A DNA stretch of 27,163 bases, taken from assembly GCA_002327525.1 (NCBI GenBank), contig DCWG01000048.1, positions 474 through 27,636 on the forward strand, written 5' to 3'. Under the pieces are notes generated by a model that was not told the origin of the DNA, did not search any database, and saw only the letters and a program-made list of their open reading frames with translations. Within the stretch, counting starts at the first letter, position 1, and every line of letters begins with the position of its first letter. Positions 1-8,272 of the stretch are shown here, piece by piece. The DNA is from Gammaproteobacteria bacterium UBA2168 (GTDB lineage: Bacteria > Pseudomonadota > Gammaproteobacteria > Pseudomonadales > Azotimanducaceae). The position numbers were made by a program, and so were the translations under genes.

Positions 1-570
1 CAGCACGAAGCTGATGCCCTCGTGTTTGGGCACATCGAAGTCGGTGCGCACCAGACAGAACATCCAATCTGCATTGTGCGCGCCCGAAGTCCAGATCTTC
101 GAGCCGTTGATCACGAAGTGATCGCCCTTGTCATCCGCGCGCGTGCGCAGGCTCGCGAGATCACTGCCCGAGCCCGGTTCGCTGTAGCCCTGGCACCACT
201 CCACCTCGGCACGGGCGATGCGCGGCAGGTGACGCTGTTTCTGGTCTTCGCTACCCATCTCGAGCAGCGTCGGGCCGATCATGGAAGTCCCGAAGCTCGA
301 CAGTGCCGGCCGCGCGCCGATGCGCTGCATCTCCTCCAGCAGCACGACAAACTCATCCTTACCGAGTCCGCCACCACCATATTCGACCGGCCAGTTGGGT
401 ACGGTCCAGCCTTTCTCAACCATGCGCTCGAGCCACAGAAGGGTATCCGGGTCCTCAATTTCAATCTTGCTGCTACCGTTGGATACCGGACCCGGGCCGC
501 GCGCGCCAGGCGGACAATTCTCCTCGACCCAGGCGCGGGTTTCTTCTCTGAAAGCCTCCAGTTCGCTCAC
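1..570 (-). CDS. Acyl-CoA dehydrogenase, N-terminal part (3' end outside window)
   Basis: FAD-dependent enzyme of the acyl-CoA dehydrogenase family, which introduces the alpha-beta double bond in acyl-CoA and passes electrons to ETF. The minus frame is open from 570 to the window edge, giving 190 residues. It begins SELEAFREETRAWVEENCP, an N-terminal helical domain, and reaches the family's mid-domain signature YSEPGSGSDLASLRT at about residues 129-143, followed by GSKIWTSGAHNADW, typical of the FAD/substrate-contact strand region. The start is GTG at 568-570, because GGAGG lies 8 bases upstream and no in-frame ATG fits the N-terminal alignment. The gene is 56 bp downstream of the permease on the same strand, so the two may be cotranscribed. 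Substrate chain length cannot be told; the catalytic Glu lies in the missing C-terminal half. Confidence 0.93.
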   Translation of the reverse strand, partial: MSELEAFREETRAWVEENCPPGARGPGPVSNGSSKIEIEDPDTLLWLERMVEKGWTVPNWPVEYGGGGLGKDEFVVLLEEMQRIGARPALSSFGTSMIGPTLLEMGSEDQKQRHLPRIARAEVEWCQGYSEPGSGSDLASLRTRADDKGDHFVINGSKIWTSGAHNADWMFCLVRTDFDVPKHEGISFVL

Positions 571-626
571 CGTGTTTTCCTCCGTCGAGAACCTTCGATC
601 ATAGCAGAGCGTGGCTTCGCGCCGCT

Positions 627-1946
627 TCATCCTTCCCGGCGCACGCGCACCAACAGGAAATAAACCGCGGCGCCCATCACAATCAACCCCGCCCCCAAAC
701 CCGCTTCCAGCGGACGTTCCATGGCCAGATAGAGCAGCGTCCAGGCGGTGAGAGCGAGGAATATCAGCGGCGGTAACGGATAGGCGGTGACACGATAAGG
801 CCGCATCAACCCCGGCTCGCGCCAGCGCAATACAAACACCCCAGCCACCGTCGCCAGGCTGCTCATCCCGAGCGTGAACGTGGCGAACACCAACACCGAT
901 TCAAATGACGCAGTGAGTACCAGCAGCACCGATATCACCGACTGACAGACCACCGCGTTTACCGGGATACCGTAGCGGTTGGTGCGAGCGAGTACCCGTA
1001 GCGCCCCGAAATCCTCTCCCATCACCTGCAGCACTCGCGGCCCGGCCAGGATCATCGAACTGGCGGTGGAGACCAGCAACAGCGCCAGCACAATCCCCAT
1101 GATCGCCGCACCCTGCGCACCGAAGATGTGCTGGGCCACCACATAGCCTACTTCGAGTTTGCCTTCCATATCGGCCATGGGTGCCGCTCGCAAAAAGGTG
1201 TAGTTGAGCGCCACGTACACCGCCATGACGATAGCCGTACCAGCAGCCAGTACCCAGGGTAGAGTGCGTTGCGGGTTTTGCACTTCACCAGACAGGTAGG
1301 TGCCCGCATTCCAACCCGTGTACGCATAGTTGACGTAGATCAGTGCCACGGCGAACACACCGCTTGTGAGTAGCACCCCGTCACCCGCCACCGGCAGGAA
1401 TGCGAGCGGTTGTGGCCGTTCCGTCAACAGCAGCCCCGCCACGCAGAAGCCGACGATCAGCAGTATCTTCACGCCGGTGAACCAACGCTGCACGGCACCG
1501 CTCGAACGTCGGTTGACGGCGTGTGCTCCGGTCAGCAGAACGATCAGAACCAGTGCAGCCACACTACGGTCCAGCCAGCCGACAACCGAGTTCAGGTAGG
1601 CACCGAACGTCATGGCGGCAAGCGCCGTGGGTGCCGCGAAGCCAATGGTTGCAGACAAGGCCCCCGAAACGAAACCCACGCCCGGATGGTAGATGCGGGA
1701 CAGGAAGTTGAACTCGCCACCAGAGCGCGGCAGCGCCGCACCCAGTTCCGCATAGCTGAGCGCACCGCAAACGGCGATGAGGCCGCCAACCACCCACAGC
1801 ATGAGCAGGACGAAGCCGGACTGGATGTCCAACAGTTGAAAACCGAGTGATGTGAATACACCGGTGCCAATCATGTTGGCAACCACTACCGAGAGTACGG
1901 TTGCGGCGCTGAATCCGCTGTCGTTCGAATCTGAGGATACGCTCAA
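627..1946 (-). CDS. APC superfamily amino acid permease
   Basis: Inner-membrane transporter of the amino acid-polyamine-organocation superfamily, likely importing or exchanging an amino acid or polyamine. The protein is about 439 residues, the usual 12-helix APC length. Its first helix carries the broken-helix glycine signature ANMIGTGVFTSLG (about residues 23-35), and a second conserved block SYAELGAALPRSGGEFNFL follows in helix 2-3. Long hydrophobic stretches recur to the C-terminus, which ends in a short basic tail (RVRREG). The frame stays open upstream to 2330, but that extension is Arg/Ser/Cys-rich and not membrane-like, so I reject it. TTG at 1944-1946 or GTG at 1962-1964 are the plausible starts; neither has a strong ribosome binding site, so the exact start is uncertain. 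A perfect AAGGAGG at about 2016-2022 on this strand precedes only a CTG. Confidence 0.88.
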   Translation of the reverse strand: MSVSSDSNDSGFSAATVLSVVVANMIGTGVFTSLGFQLLDIQSGFVLLMLWVVGGLIAVCGALSYAELGAALPRSGGEFNFLSRIYHPGVGFVSGALSATIGFAAPTALAAMTFGAYLNSVVGWLDRSVAALVLIVLLTGAHAVNRRSSGAVQRWFTGVKILLIVGFCVAGLLLTERPQPLAFLPVAGDGVLLTSGVFAVALIYVNYAYTGWNAGTYLSGEVQNPQRTLPWVLAAGTAIVMAVYVALNYTFLRAAPMADMEGKLEVGYVVAQHIFGAQGAAIMGIVLALLLVSTASSMILAGPRVLQVMGEDFGALRVLARTNRYGIPVNAVVCQSVISVLLVLTASFESVLVFATFTLGMSSLATVAGVFVLRWREPGLMRPYRVTAYPLPPLIFLALTAWTLLYLAMERPLEAGLGAGLIVMGAAVYFLLVRVRREG

Positions 1947-2006
1947 ATGAGGACATCCCGGCACAAAACGCGGCAGAATACCGCAAACTAACGACAGACC
2001 GGTCAG

Positions 2007-2102
2007 ATGAAAACCTCCTTGTGGGCCACCTGGAACGATTTCGCCGAGGAACCGTTTGGCATCTTCGACAGTCTCTACTACTTCGGGATGGCAGGATCGT
2101 GA
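2007..2102 (+). CDS. Possible 31-residue small protein
   Basis: A short ORF, ATG at 2007 to TGA at 2100-2102, encodes a 31-residue peptide beginning MKTSLWATWNDFAEE and containing GIFDSLYYFGM. Its codons show the strong G/C preference at third positions seen in neighbouring genes (about three quarters by my count). The overlapping upstream extension of the metallophosphoesterase frame and the antisense frame both show low G/C there. No good ribosome binding site precedes the ATG. I recognise no family. It could be a real small protein, a leader peptide for the phosphoesterase gene that follows within about 20-35 bp, or the remnant of a larger gene. Confidence 0.35.
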   Translation: MKTSLWATWNDFAEEPFGIFDSLYYFGMAGS

Positions 2103-2118
2103 GGGTCGAGCAGATACC

Positions 2119-2850
2119 TTGACTTCAACACCCGCCGTGGAACGCCTGGCCGTGATCGGCGACTTGCATGCCGAGCACGAGCACCTGGCTGTCGTGTTGC
2201 GACATCTCGAACACCTGGAAGAGCCAGTGGACGCAATCATCTGCACCGGCGACATTGCCGATGGTGGCGGTTCGGTGGATGTCTGCTGCGAGCTGCTCGC
2301 GCGCTTCGGCGTGATCACGGTGCGCGGCAATCACGACCGCTGGCTGCTCGAGGATCGGGTACGCCATTTACCCATGGCGCACAGGCTCAAGGCGCTGTCC
2401 CGCACGGCCATCGACTACCTGGAATCCCTTGCCGGGATCGAAGACATCGAGACCATCGCCGGTCGGGTGATGCTCTGTCACGGTGTCGGCGAGAACGACC
2501 TCGCCAAGGTGTGGCCAGGCAGCGAGCGTATGCCGCCCGAGCGCAGCCGGCGTCTGGACGGCATGATCGATTCGAGCAACTACCGCTACCTGTTCAACGG
2601 CCACATGCACTACCGCACGGTGGTGGCCTTCCCCGGTTTGACCCTGATCAATGCCGGGACATTGCGCCGGGACCACCGCCCCGGGTTTTCTGTTATCGAT
2701 TTCCGGGACCGGCAGATCACTGCATACGCTGTGAACTCACGTCGAGTACAACCACTACTGCAGGTACCACTGGAGAATGGCGATGAACGCCGGGTGTGGA
2801 CCAACACCCAGGCATTCGACGGCGACTGGACGCCGCTGACACTGTACTGA
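2119..2850 (+). CDS. Calcineurin-like metallophosphoesterase
   Basis: Cytosolic metal-dependent phosphoesterase of the calcineurin-like fold; the substrate cannot be told from sequence. The dinuclear metal-site motifs appear in order: GDLHAE (about residues 14-19), GDIADGG (44-50), GNHDRW (70-75), LCHG and finally NGHMHYR. These supply the Asp, His and Asn ligands of a complete site. Length is about 243 residues, normal for the family. The frame is open to TTG 2056, but that stretch has poor codon character and overlaps the small ORF at 2007-2102. A start at TTG 2119 or GTG 2137 (giving ERLAVIGDLH at the N-terminus) is more likely; neither has a convincing ribosome binding site. The gene is divergent from the permease and followed 22 bp later by a small hypothetical gene. 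Confidence 0.87.
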   Translation: MTSTPAVERLAVIGDLHAEHEHLAVVLRHLEHLEEPVDAIICTGDIADGGGSVDVCCELLARFGVITVRGNHDRWLLEDRVRHLPMAHRLKALSRTAIDYLESLAGIEDIETIAGRVMLCHGVGENDLAKVWPGSERMPPERSRRLDGMIDSSNYRYLFNGHMHYRTVVAFPGLTLINAGTLRRDHRPGFSVIDFRDRQITAYAVNSRRVQPLLQVPLENGDERRVWTNTQAFDGDWTPLTLY

Positions 2851-2872
2851 GATCCGATGCCCGCAGAGAGGC

Positions 2873-3142
2873 ATGTGCGACTCGAGAGACCTGGTGGCCG
2901 AGGAGTTTCGCACAGCGGCCGAGAAGCTGGAGCGCGCCGCGGCGCATTGCCGCATCGCGGCCAAACACTACACCGACCGTGATATCCCGCGAGGCGGCAC
3001 ACACGCATACGCCGCCCTCGAAGATCTGTCGCAGACTGGGTTCGAGTCAGCCTTCGCTGAAGGTGACCCCCGCATGGTCACTGAGCCGCGCAAGCAAGGC
3101 ATCGCCCATGCTCGCTGCCGGTGTGGTAATCCCACCCGGTGA
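2873..3142 (+). CDS. Small helical hypothetical protein
   Basis: An 89-residue protein whose first 50 residues read as amphipathic helix rich in Ala, Glu, Arg and His (LVAEEFRTAAEKLERAAAHC). Codon use there matches the neighbours. It starts at ATG 2873 with a purine-rich AGAGAGG just upstream, 22 bp after the metallophosphoesterase stop, so it is probably cotranscribed with it. The last 96 bp overlap the 3' end of the convergent reductase gene. The residues from about 58 onward lie in that overlap and look less regular, so the C-terminus may be a recent extension after loss of an earlier stop. I have a vague memory of similar short helical proteins in other proteobacteria but cannot name a family. 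Confidence 0.55.
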   Translation: MCDSRDLVAEEFRTAAEKLERAAAHCRIAAKHYTDRDIPRGGTHAYAALEDLSQTGFESAFAEGDPRMVTEPRKQGIAHARCRCGNPTR

Positions 3143-4291
3143 ATTGAGTCCATCCAACGCCAGGCACAATGCGCTCTCGCCCAGCATCCGGGCCGTGGAG
3201 CCGTAACCCGGATCACGGTCGCCCTGCACATCAACCAGCACGTCCTTGTCGGCATCCTCCGGATGCTTGCCTAGTAGCGCGACCTTGAAGTAGCCGGCCT
3301 CGCGCGCCGCGTGCGAAGGGCCATCTCCCGGTTTGGGTACGAATCGGGCCAACAGGTGGCGAATACTCGGAAAAGTCGTCATCGTCGTCATCGCAGCCGA
3401 GCCCATGGACACCACCACCGCGCTCGTGAAGCCCACCGGCCCATCTTTGGTGAGCATCGCCTCGCCATAGCGAAAGTCGCGGCCGTACGGGTAGCCGAGC
3501 AAGGCGTGGGTACGCCGCACGACCCGGGTATTGATTCCGGCCATCATGAACGGCCCGGCCCAGGTGTGAAAGTCCTCATCATAAAACGCCGCCTGTGAAT
3601 CCGGTCCGTCGAGCCCTTTTTCCTCCCCGGGATTCAATGCGTAAGGATTCTGCATGACCCGCCTGATTCCAGGATCGCGTTCTGTTTCTTCGAGCATGTA
3701 CATCATGCTGTCCGCGGTGCCCCCGCTCATCCCCCCTTTGAAGTCCAGTGCCCGGAACTTCACCTCGCGGGCATAGACACCATGACGCTCGTGCATGACG
3801 CGCTGCACATAATGCACGCCGAGATCAGACGGAATACAGTCGAAGCCACAGGAGTGCACGATACGTGCCCCGTTCGTCCCAGCAGTTGCCTCGTGTTCGT
3901 CGATCATGCGGCGCATCCAGTGCACCTCGCCGGCGAGATCGCAGTAGTCGACCCCCTCCTCCGCGCAGACACGCACCAGGTCCGACCCGTACTTTGCGTA
4001 AGGCCCCACGGCAGAGCACACGACCCGGGTTCTGCGCACCATCTCGCGCAACGAATCGACATCCGAGCTGTTCGCAACCAACACCGGCAGCGCATCGCCT
4101 GTTGCACCAAGTTCTGCACGCAGAGTTTCTAGCTTTTTGGCGTTGCGCCCAGCGATCGTCCACGACACGCGCGCATCGGTCCCGCCACCCTCTCCAGGGC
4201 CATGCCGCTCGGCCAGGTACTCGGCAACCAGGCGCCCGGTGAATCCGGTCGCGCCCCACACGATCACATCGAAATCAGCCACTCTCGCCAT
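3047..4291 (-). CDS. Saccharopine dehydrogenase-like / trans-acting enoyl reductase family protein
   Basis: NAD(P)-binding oxidoreductase of the saccharopine dehydrogenase NADP-binding-domain family, which includes mycobacterial trans-acting enoyl reductases. The N-terminal Rossmann loop is GATGFTG (about residues 13-19 from the chosen ATG). Family blocks IVHSCGFDCIPSDLGV and FKGGMSGGTADSMM follow in mid-protein. Length is about 414 residues, normal. The start is ambiguous: ATG at 4289-4291 has GGAG almost touching it, while GTG at 4280-4282 has a better-spaced GGAG and gives an N-terminus beginning ADFDVIVWGA. The longer TTG start at 4315 is unlikely. The gene is last in a minus-strand run, 40 bp after polB, and converges on the small gene at 2873-3142 with overlap. 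The physiological substrate is unknown; a role in lipid or ether-lipid metabolism is only an inference from its neighbours. Confidence 0.88.
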   Translation of the reverse strand: MARVADFDVIVWGATGFTGRLVAEYLAERHGPGEGGGTDARVSWTIAGRNAKKLETLRAELGATGDALPVLVANSSDVDSLREMVRRTRVVCSAVGPYAKYGSDLVRVCAEEGVDYCDLAGEVHWMRRMIDEHEATAGTNGARIVHSCGFDCIPSDLGVHYVQRVMHERHGVYAREVKFRALDFKGGMSGGTADSMMYMLEETERDPGIRRVMQNPYALNPGEEKGLDGPDSQAAFYDEDFHTWAGPFMMAGINTRVVRRTHALLGYPYGRDFRYGEAMLTKDGPVGFTSAVVVSMGSAAMTTMTTFPSIRHLLARFVPKPGDGPSHAAREAGYFKVALLGKHPEDADKDVLVDVQGDRDPGYGSTARMLGESALCLALDGLNSPGGITTPAASMGDALLARLSDHAGVTFSEG

Positions 4292-4331
4292 TCTCCACGC
4301 GGATGAGGAAACCAACGGAGCATTGTACGCT

Positions 4332-6647
4332 CTAAAACAGCTCCATCTGACGGTCGTCCCCGATCACCGCGTCGAAGTTCAGCGAAAGCGCGCCCAGAAC
4401 GGGTTCTGCCACGGGCCGAATCTGCTTGTCGACGTAATGCTCGTGGTCCGGCTGGGCGGTCAACGTATCCAGCGGTTCGGGGCCATTGTAGGTGACGAGG
4501 TAATGCACCACTCGCGCAGTGGGGTTTTTGGATCTGCGCGCGGCTACCACGTGGGGAGGCGTGCTGGCGGTGTATTCCTCCACGGGCTTGCGCAATCCCT
4601 TGCGATAGACGAGTTGATCGTCCATTTCACCCGCTCTCACCCTCGCGACGATTCCCTTGAGATACTCATCCACCGGTTGTTCGTCGAACAACCGCCGGTA
4701 CAGCCCACGCTGCACGGTCTTCGCAAGATCTGTCCAGTCACGCCGCACGACCTCCATGCCCACAAACTCCACATCCGTCTCACCCCATCTCAGCCCGGCA
4801 TAACGCTTGCGCGCACCACCCTGGCCGGAGCGTACTTCCGCCAGAAACAACTTCGCGTACAGTTTTTCGAACTCGAGCTCGAGACGGCTTTCCACGCCCA
4901 CAGACGACCGGATCTGTTCGGCGAGTTCGCGGGTCATCGCCTCAGCAAGCCGCGGGCCTGCCTCGAGTGCCACGTCGCTGTTCCGCTCTCCCGAGTACAC
5001 AAATACACTATCCGTATCGCCGTACAGCACCGGGTATCCGCGCGCTTCGAACCAACTGCGCGACCACTGCAGCAGATGCCGGCCCTGACCCGTGATCGCA
5101 TTGGCTATGGCCGGGTTGTGGAACCGGCACGCCGGTGTGCCGAGAACGCCGTAAAACGAGTTCATGAGAATCTTGATGGCCTGCGAGGCCACGTCGTCGC
5201 CTTCCCGTCTGGCCGCCTCACGGGCGGGAAACAGGGTATCCAGCATGCCCGGCAGGATGGCTGGTGCCCGGGAGAAGCGCGCGCCCGACGTAACCTCCAC
5301 ATAATCACCCGGCGGCGCCCCCGGCTGGACATACCCCAGCGGATCGATGTTGTAGGTGCGAATGATGCTGGGATACAGGCTCTTGAAGTCGAACACCCAG
5401 ACGTTCTGGTGCATGCCGGTGACCGGTTCGAAGACATGACCACCCACCTGTCCGACACGCGAATCGTTACTGCGAACGCTCGGTGCGACGATACCGCGTT
5501 TGTGGATCTCAGCCAGATAGAGGAAGTCGAAAGAGGCAATGCTGGCCGCGACACGATCGGGCGCCATCCCAGTCAGGCGACTGCGGGCGAGGGAGAGCTG
5601 TACGAGGTCGAGTTTCTCCAGAATATCGATCACCAGGCGCGCGTCCGTGCGCGCATACAGACAGAAAGCAGGCAGGTCGTCTCGATAGTTGGCAAGAATC
5701 TCCCCGACGCGATCGGTCACGTCTCCCGCGACCACCTTGCCCTCTCCCAGTACCTGGCGGGCGACGGCATCCAGCGAGAAATCATCCATGCGCATGAATG
5801 CACCGCGTAGCAGGTCCATGCCATCCAGCACCACGCGCCCTGGTATGGTGGCACTGCCGCTGCCGAAGTACCCACGTGCAGGCCGTATCGTCAGCCGACC
5901 TTGCACTCTGCCAAGTTCGAAGGGTGTACGCACGCGCGCGGCAATCCTGGACAGCACCGACAGGTCGAAGTCCACCACGTTCCAACCAGTGAGAATGTCC
6001 GGGTCGATTTCCATAACCCGCCGGCAAAACGCTTCGATTGCCGATTTCTCGTTCATGTACCCGGCGGCGCCCGATGGCATGTCGCGACCGGCCGGATCCA
6101 CCACGAGCACTTCGTCCACACCACAGCCATACAACGAGATGGCAAGCACGCGATCAGCCTCGGCGTTGGTTTCGATGTCGAAGGAGAGTACCCGAGGGTC
6201 GAGCGATACTGTCGAGGGAGTGAGATTCGGTTCGTCGAACACCCAATTCGTCCCTGTGCCGCGTTGCGGGGTGCCTTCGATACGGCACCCACCTTTGATG
6301 TCACGATCGACGAGGTAACGCACGGCAAAGCGTACATCTGCCTCAAACGTGTCCACGCCGAACTGGTGAAATTGATCTCTGAGTGGCGGGGCATCCCGGG
6401 GGAGGGCCACGTCGATTCGAAATACCGGTTCTCCGACGAATGTGGTTCTCTGACTCTCGATCAGCGTTGCACCGAGTTCCCGGGCGCGCGCTTCGTCGCG
6501 ACGCCTGATGTAGAAATGTGGTGTCTCGCTGCGGTCACGGATCAGGAAGGTCGCGCCGTCAGTCAGCCGCCCGAACAGGTACACCACTGGCAGGCCGCCC
6601 TGGTTGCGGTAGGTCGCCTGCAGGATGAATCCCTCGTGCGTACTCAC
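4332..6647 (-). CDS. polB: DNA polymerase II (family B)
   Basis: Family B DNA polymerase with proofreading, the bacterial Pol II used in replication restart and translesion synthesis. At about 771 residues it matches E. coli Pol II (783). Exonuclease motifs are intact: Exo I DIETN (about 157-161), Exo II GWNVVDFD (221-228), Exo III YARTDARL (331-338). Polymerase motifs are intact: motif A DFKSLYPSI (420-428), motif B KILMNSFYG (492-500), motif C YGDTDS (542-547). The protein ends QMELF, matching the beta-clamp-binding pentapeptide found at the E. coli Pol II C-terminus. Start is GTG at 6645-6647 with GGGAG upstream; an ATG-like start at 6689 would overlap the preceding gene. It lies 19 bp after the flavoenzyme gene and 40 bp before the reductase. 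No LexA-like CTG-N10-CAG site was seen just upstream. Confidence 0.97.
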   Translation of the reverse strand: MSTHEGFILQATYRNQGGLPVVYLFGRLTDGATFLIRDRSETPHFYIRRRDEARARELGATLIESQRTTFVGEPVFRIDVALPRDAPPLRDQFHQFGVDTFEADVRFAVRYLVDRDIKGGCRIEGTPQRGTGTNWVFDEPNLTPSTVSLDPRVLSFDIETNAEADRVLAISLYGCGVDEVLVVDPAGRDMPSGAAGYMNEKSAIEAFCRRVMEIDPDILTGWNVVDFDLSVLSRIAARVRTPFELGRVQGRLTIRPARGYFGSGSATIPGRVVLDGMDLLRGAFMRMDDFSLDAVARQVLGEGKVVAGDVTDRVGEILANYRDDLPAFCLYARTDARLVIDILEKLDLVQLSLARSRLTGMAPDRVAASIASFDFLYLAEIHKRGIVAPSVRSNDSRVGQVGGHVFEPVTGMHQNVWVFDFKSLYPSIIRTYNIDPLGYVQPGAPPGDYVEVTSGARFSRAPAILPGMLDTLFPAREAARREGDDVASQAIKILMNSFYGVLGTPACRFHNPAIANAITGQGRHLLQWSRSWFEARGYPVLYGDTDSVFVYSGERNSDVALEAGPRLAEAMTRELAEQIRSSVGVESRLELEFEKLYAKLFLAEVRSGQGGARKRYAGLRWGETDVEFVGMEVVRRDWTDLAKTVQRGLYRRLFDEQPVDEYLKGIVARVRAGEMDDQLVYRKGLRKPVEEYTASTPPHVVAARRSKNPTARVVHYLVTYNGPEPLDTLTAQPDHEHYVDKQIRPVAEPVLGALSLNFDAVIGDDRQMELF

Positions 6648-6666
6648 CGCTGATGCACTCCCTGCG

Positions 6667-8271
6667 CTACTCGAGAAGAACACCGGCATTGAGAATGCCG
6701 TTGGGATCCACTTCGCGCTTCACCGCCGCGAGCGCCTTGCCGAACAGTTCCGGTCGCTGCCGCTCCCATCCTTCACGGTGCATACGCCCAACCGCGTGAT
6801 GGTGCGTAACCGTACCGCCGCCTTCCACCACCGCCTCGGTAGCCGCGGCCTTGATCTCCTGCCATTGGGCGACCTCGCCACCGATGACGGCAGGTCCGGA
6901 GAAGCTGTAGTACGGCGCCGGACCGTCAGCGTAGACATGCGTGAACCGGCACGACAGCGAACTGCCATCTCCGAGTACGGAGCCGAGCGCTTTGCCAACT
7001 CGCTCGCGAACCAACGCATCGAAATCCTCGAAGGCATCCCACGTGATGGAGGTCTCGAAGGTATCGGCCAGCATACCGAGACCTGCGGTCGCGCCCGCGT
7101 TGACACCGATGAAGGCGTCACGCCATGCGCCCACCGCGCCTCCACGGCCGGTGGCTTCGCCTGATCCATCGTCGATGCGGATGTGCTCATCCTCGATGAG
7201 GCCGCCGCATTCGCGTGCCAGTTCCACCGCCTCGCGCATGGGCTGAGCTTGCGGAATATCCGCAGATTCGAAACCAATGATAAGAAGCGCCTGTTGTCCG
7301 TCGAGGCCCGCGCTCTGCGCCGCTTCCACGGGATCGAGCAGACGCAGGTTGGCAGGCCACAGCTTGCTCTGCACGATGCAGCGTACAGCTTGACCCCCTG
7401 CGAGCCATCTCGGAAACACCACGCCTGCGCTGGCTCTGAATACCGGGCGTTTCTGCAATCGCAGCCAACACTCAGAGATGATACCGAGAATACCCTCCGA
7501 TCCGATCACCAGCCGATCCGGGCTGGGACCTGCGCCGCTTCCCGGCAGCCGACGGGACTCCCACCAACCACGAGGTGTGAGCATGCGCGTGCTTTCCACG
7601 AAATCGTCTATGTGCGTGTGGTTGGTTGCATAATGACCGCCCGAACGCGTCGCCACCCAGCCGCCGACCGTGGACCAGGGAAAGCTTTGTGGAAAGTGCC
7701 TCAGTGTGAGTCCCGCCGGTCGCAGGGCATCCTCCAGGTCAGGTCCGTACACACCGGCCTGGATACGGGCCGCCCGGGAAATGTCATCCACTTCCAGCAC
7801 CCGGTTGAAGCGGTCCATATCGATGGTGACTGCTCCGTCGGCCGCTTCCGGAACGGACACTCCATGCACCACAGTCGTACCACCCCCATACGGAATGACG
7901 GCATAACGGTTCGTATCCGCCCATTCGAGCGTCGCCTCCAGTTCGTTTTCGTCCCGGGGGTGCGCCACCGCATCAGGTGGATTGTCGAAGCGGCCACGCA
8001 ACGCCATCAGAATCTCGGTAACGTGTCCGCCATGGGTGTGCAGCGCTCGCTCTTCATGCTCGTCACTCACCCACCCTGCCAACGCAGACGGCACATCGAT
8101 ACGGGACTTACGCAGCTCGATATCCTCGATGTCAGGTACGACAGGCGGTTCCACGAAAGTTCCGGTGCGTTTCGCGATTGCCTCCGCCGCTTTCCTGCGC
8201 TGGGCTTCGGTGGGTTCGTCCGATTCGAATCCCCAGGTCCAGAAGCTGCGTTTTTCCTGCCATTTAGCCAT
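6667..8271 (-). CDS. FAD-binding oxidase, alkyl-DHAP synthase-like
   Basis: Flavoenzyme of the vanillyl-alcohol-oxidase/FAD-linked oxidase superfamily, closest in motif pattern to alkyldihydroxyacetone-phosphate synthase (AGPS), which swaps the acyl group of acyl-DHAP for a fatty alcohol in ether-lipid synthesis. It has 534 residues. The FAD-binding loop is PYGGGTTVVHG (about 127-137), followed by PWSTVGGWVATRSGGHYATN (198-217) and GPSPDRLVIGSEGILGIISE (248-267). A His-rich THHHAVG near the C-terminus matches the catalytic His cluster of AGPS. The start ATG at 8269-8271 is preceded by GGAG at 9 bases and sits 1 bp after the upstream stop (TGACATG), suggesting translational coupling. Ether-lipid synthesis is possible, but many bacterial members of this family have other substrates, so function stays open. 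Confidence 0.85.
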   Translation of the reverse strand: MAKWQEKRSFWTWGFESDEPTEAQRRKAAEAIAKRTGTFVEPPVVPDIEDIELRKSRIDVPSALAGWVSDEHEERALHTHGGHVTEILMALRGRFDNPPDAVAHPRDENELEATLEWADTNRYAVIPYGGGTTVVHGVSVPEAADGAVTIDMDRFNRVLEVDDISRAARIQAGVYGPDLEDALRPAGLTLRHFPQSFPWSTVGGWVATRSGGHYATNHTHIDDFVESTRMLTPRGWWESRRLPGSGAGPSPDRLVIGSEGILGIISECWLRLQKRPVFRASAGVVFPRWLAGGQAVRCIVQSKLWPANLRLLDPVEAAQSAGLDGQQALLIIGFESADIPQAQPMREAVELARECGGLIEDEHIRIDDGSGEATGRGGAVGAWRDAFIGVNAGATAGLGMLADTFETSITWDAFEDFDALVRERVGKALGSVLGDGSSLSCRFTHVYADGPAPYYSFSGPAVIGGEVAQWQEIKAAATEAVVEGGGTVTHHHAVGRMHREGWERQRPELFGKALAAVKREVDPNGILNAGVLLE

Positions 8272-8272
8272 G

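Noticed and set aside
1947..2330. N-terminal extension of the permease frame
   Set aside because: Low third-position G/C, no membrane-protein character, and overlap with the divergent metallophosphoesterase; the true start is near 1946-1964.
4137..5810. 557-codon plus-strand ORF
   Set aside because: Antisense to polB and the reductase, both of which carry full family motifs; the plus-strand product has no recognisable domain and arises from GC-rich codon bias.
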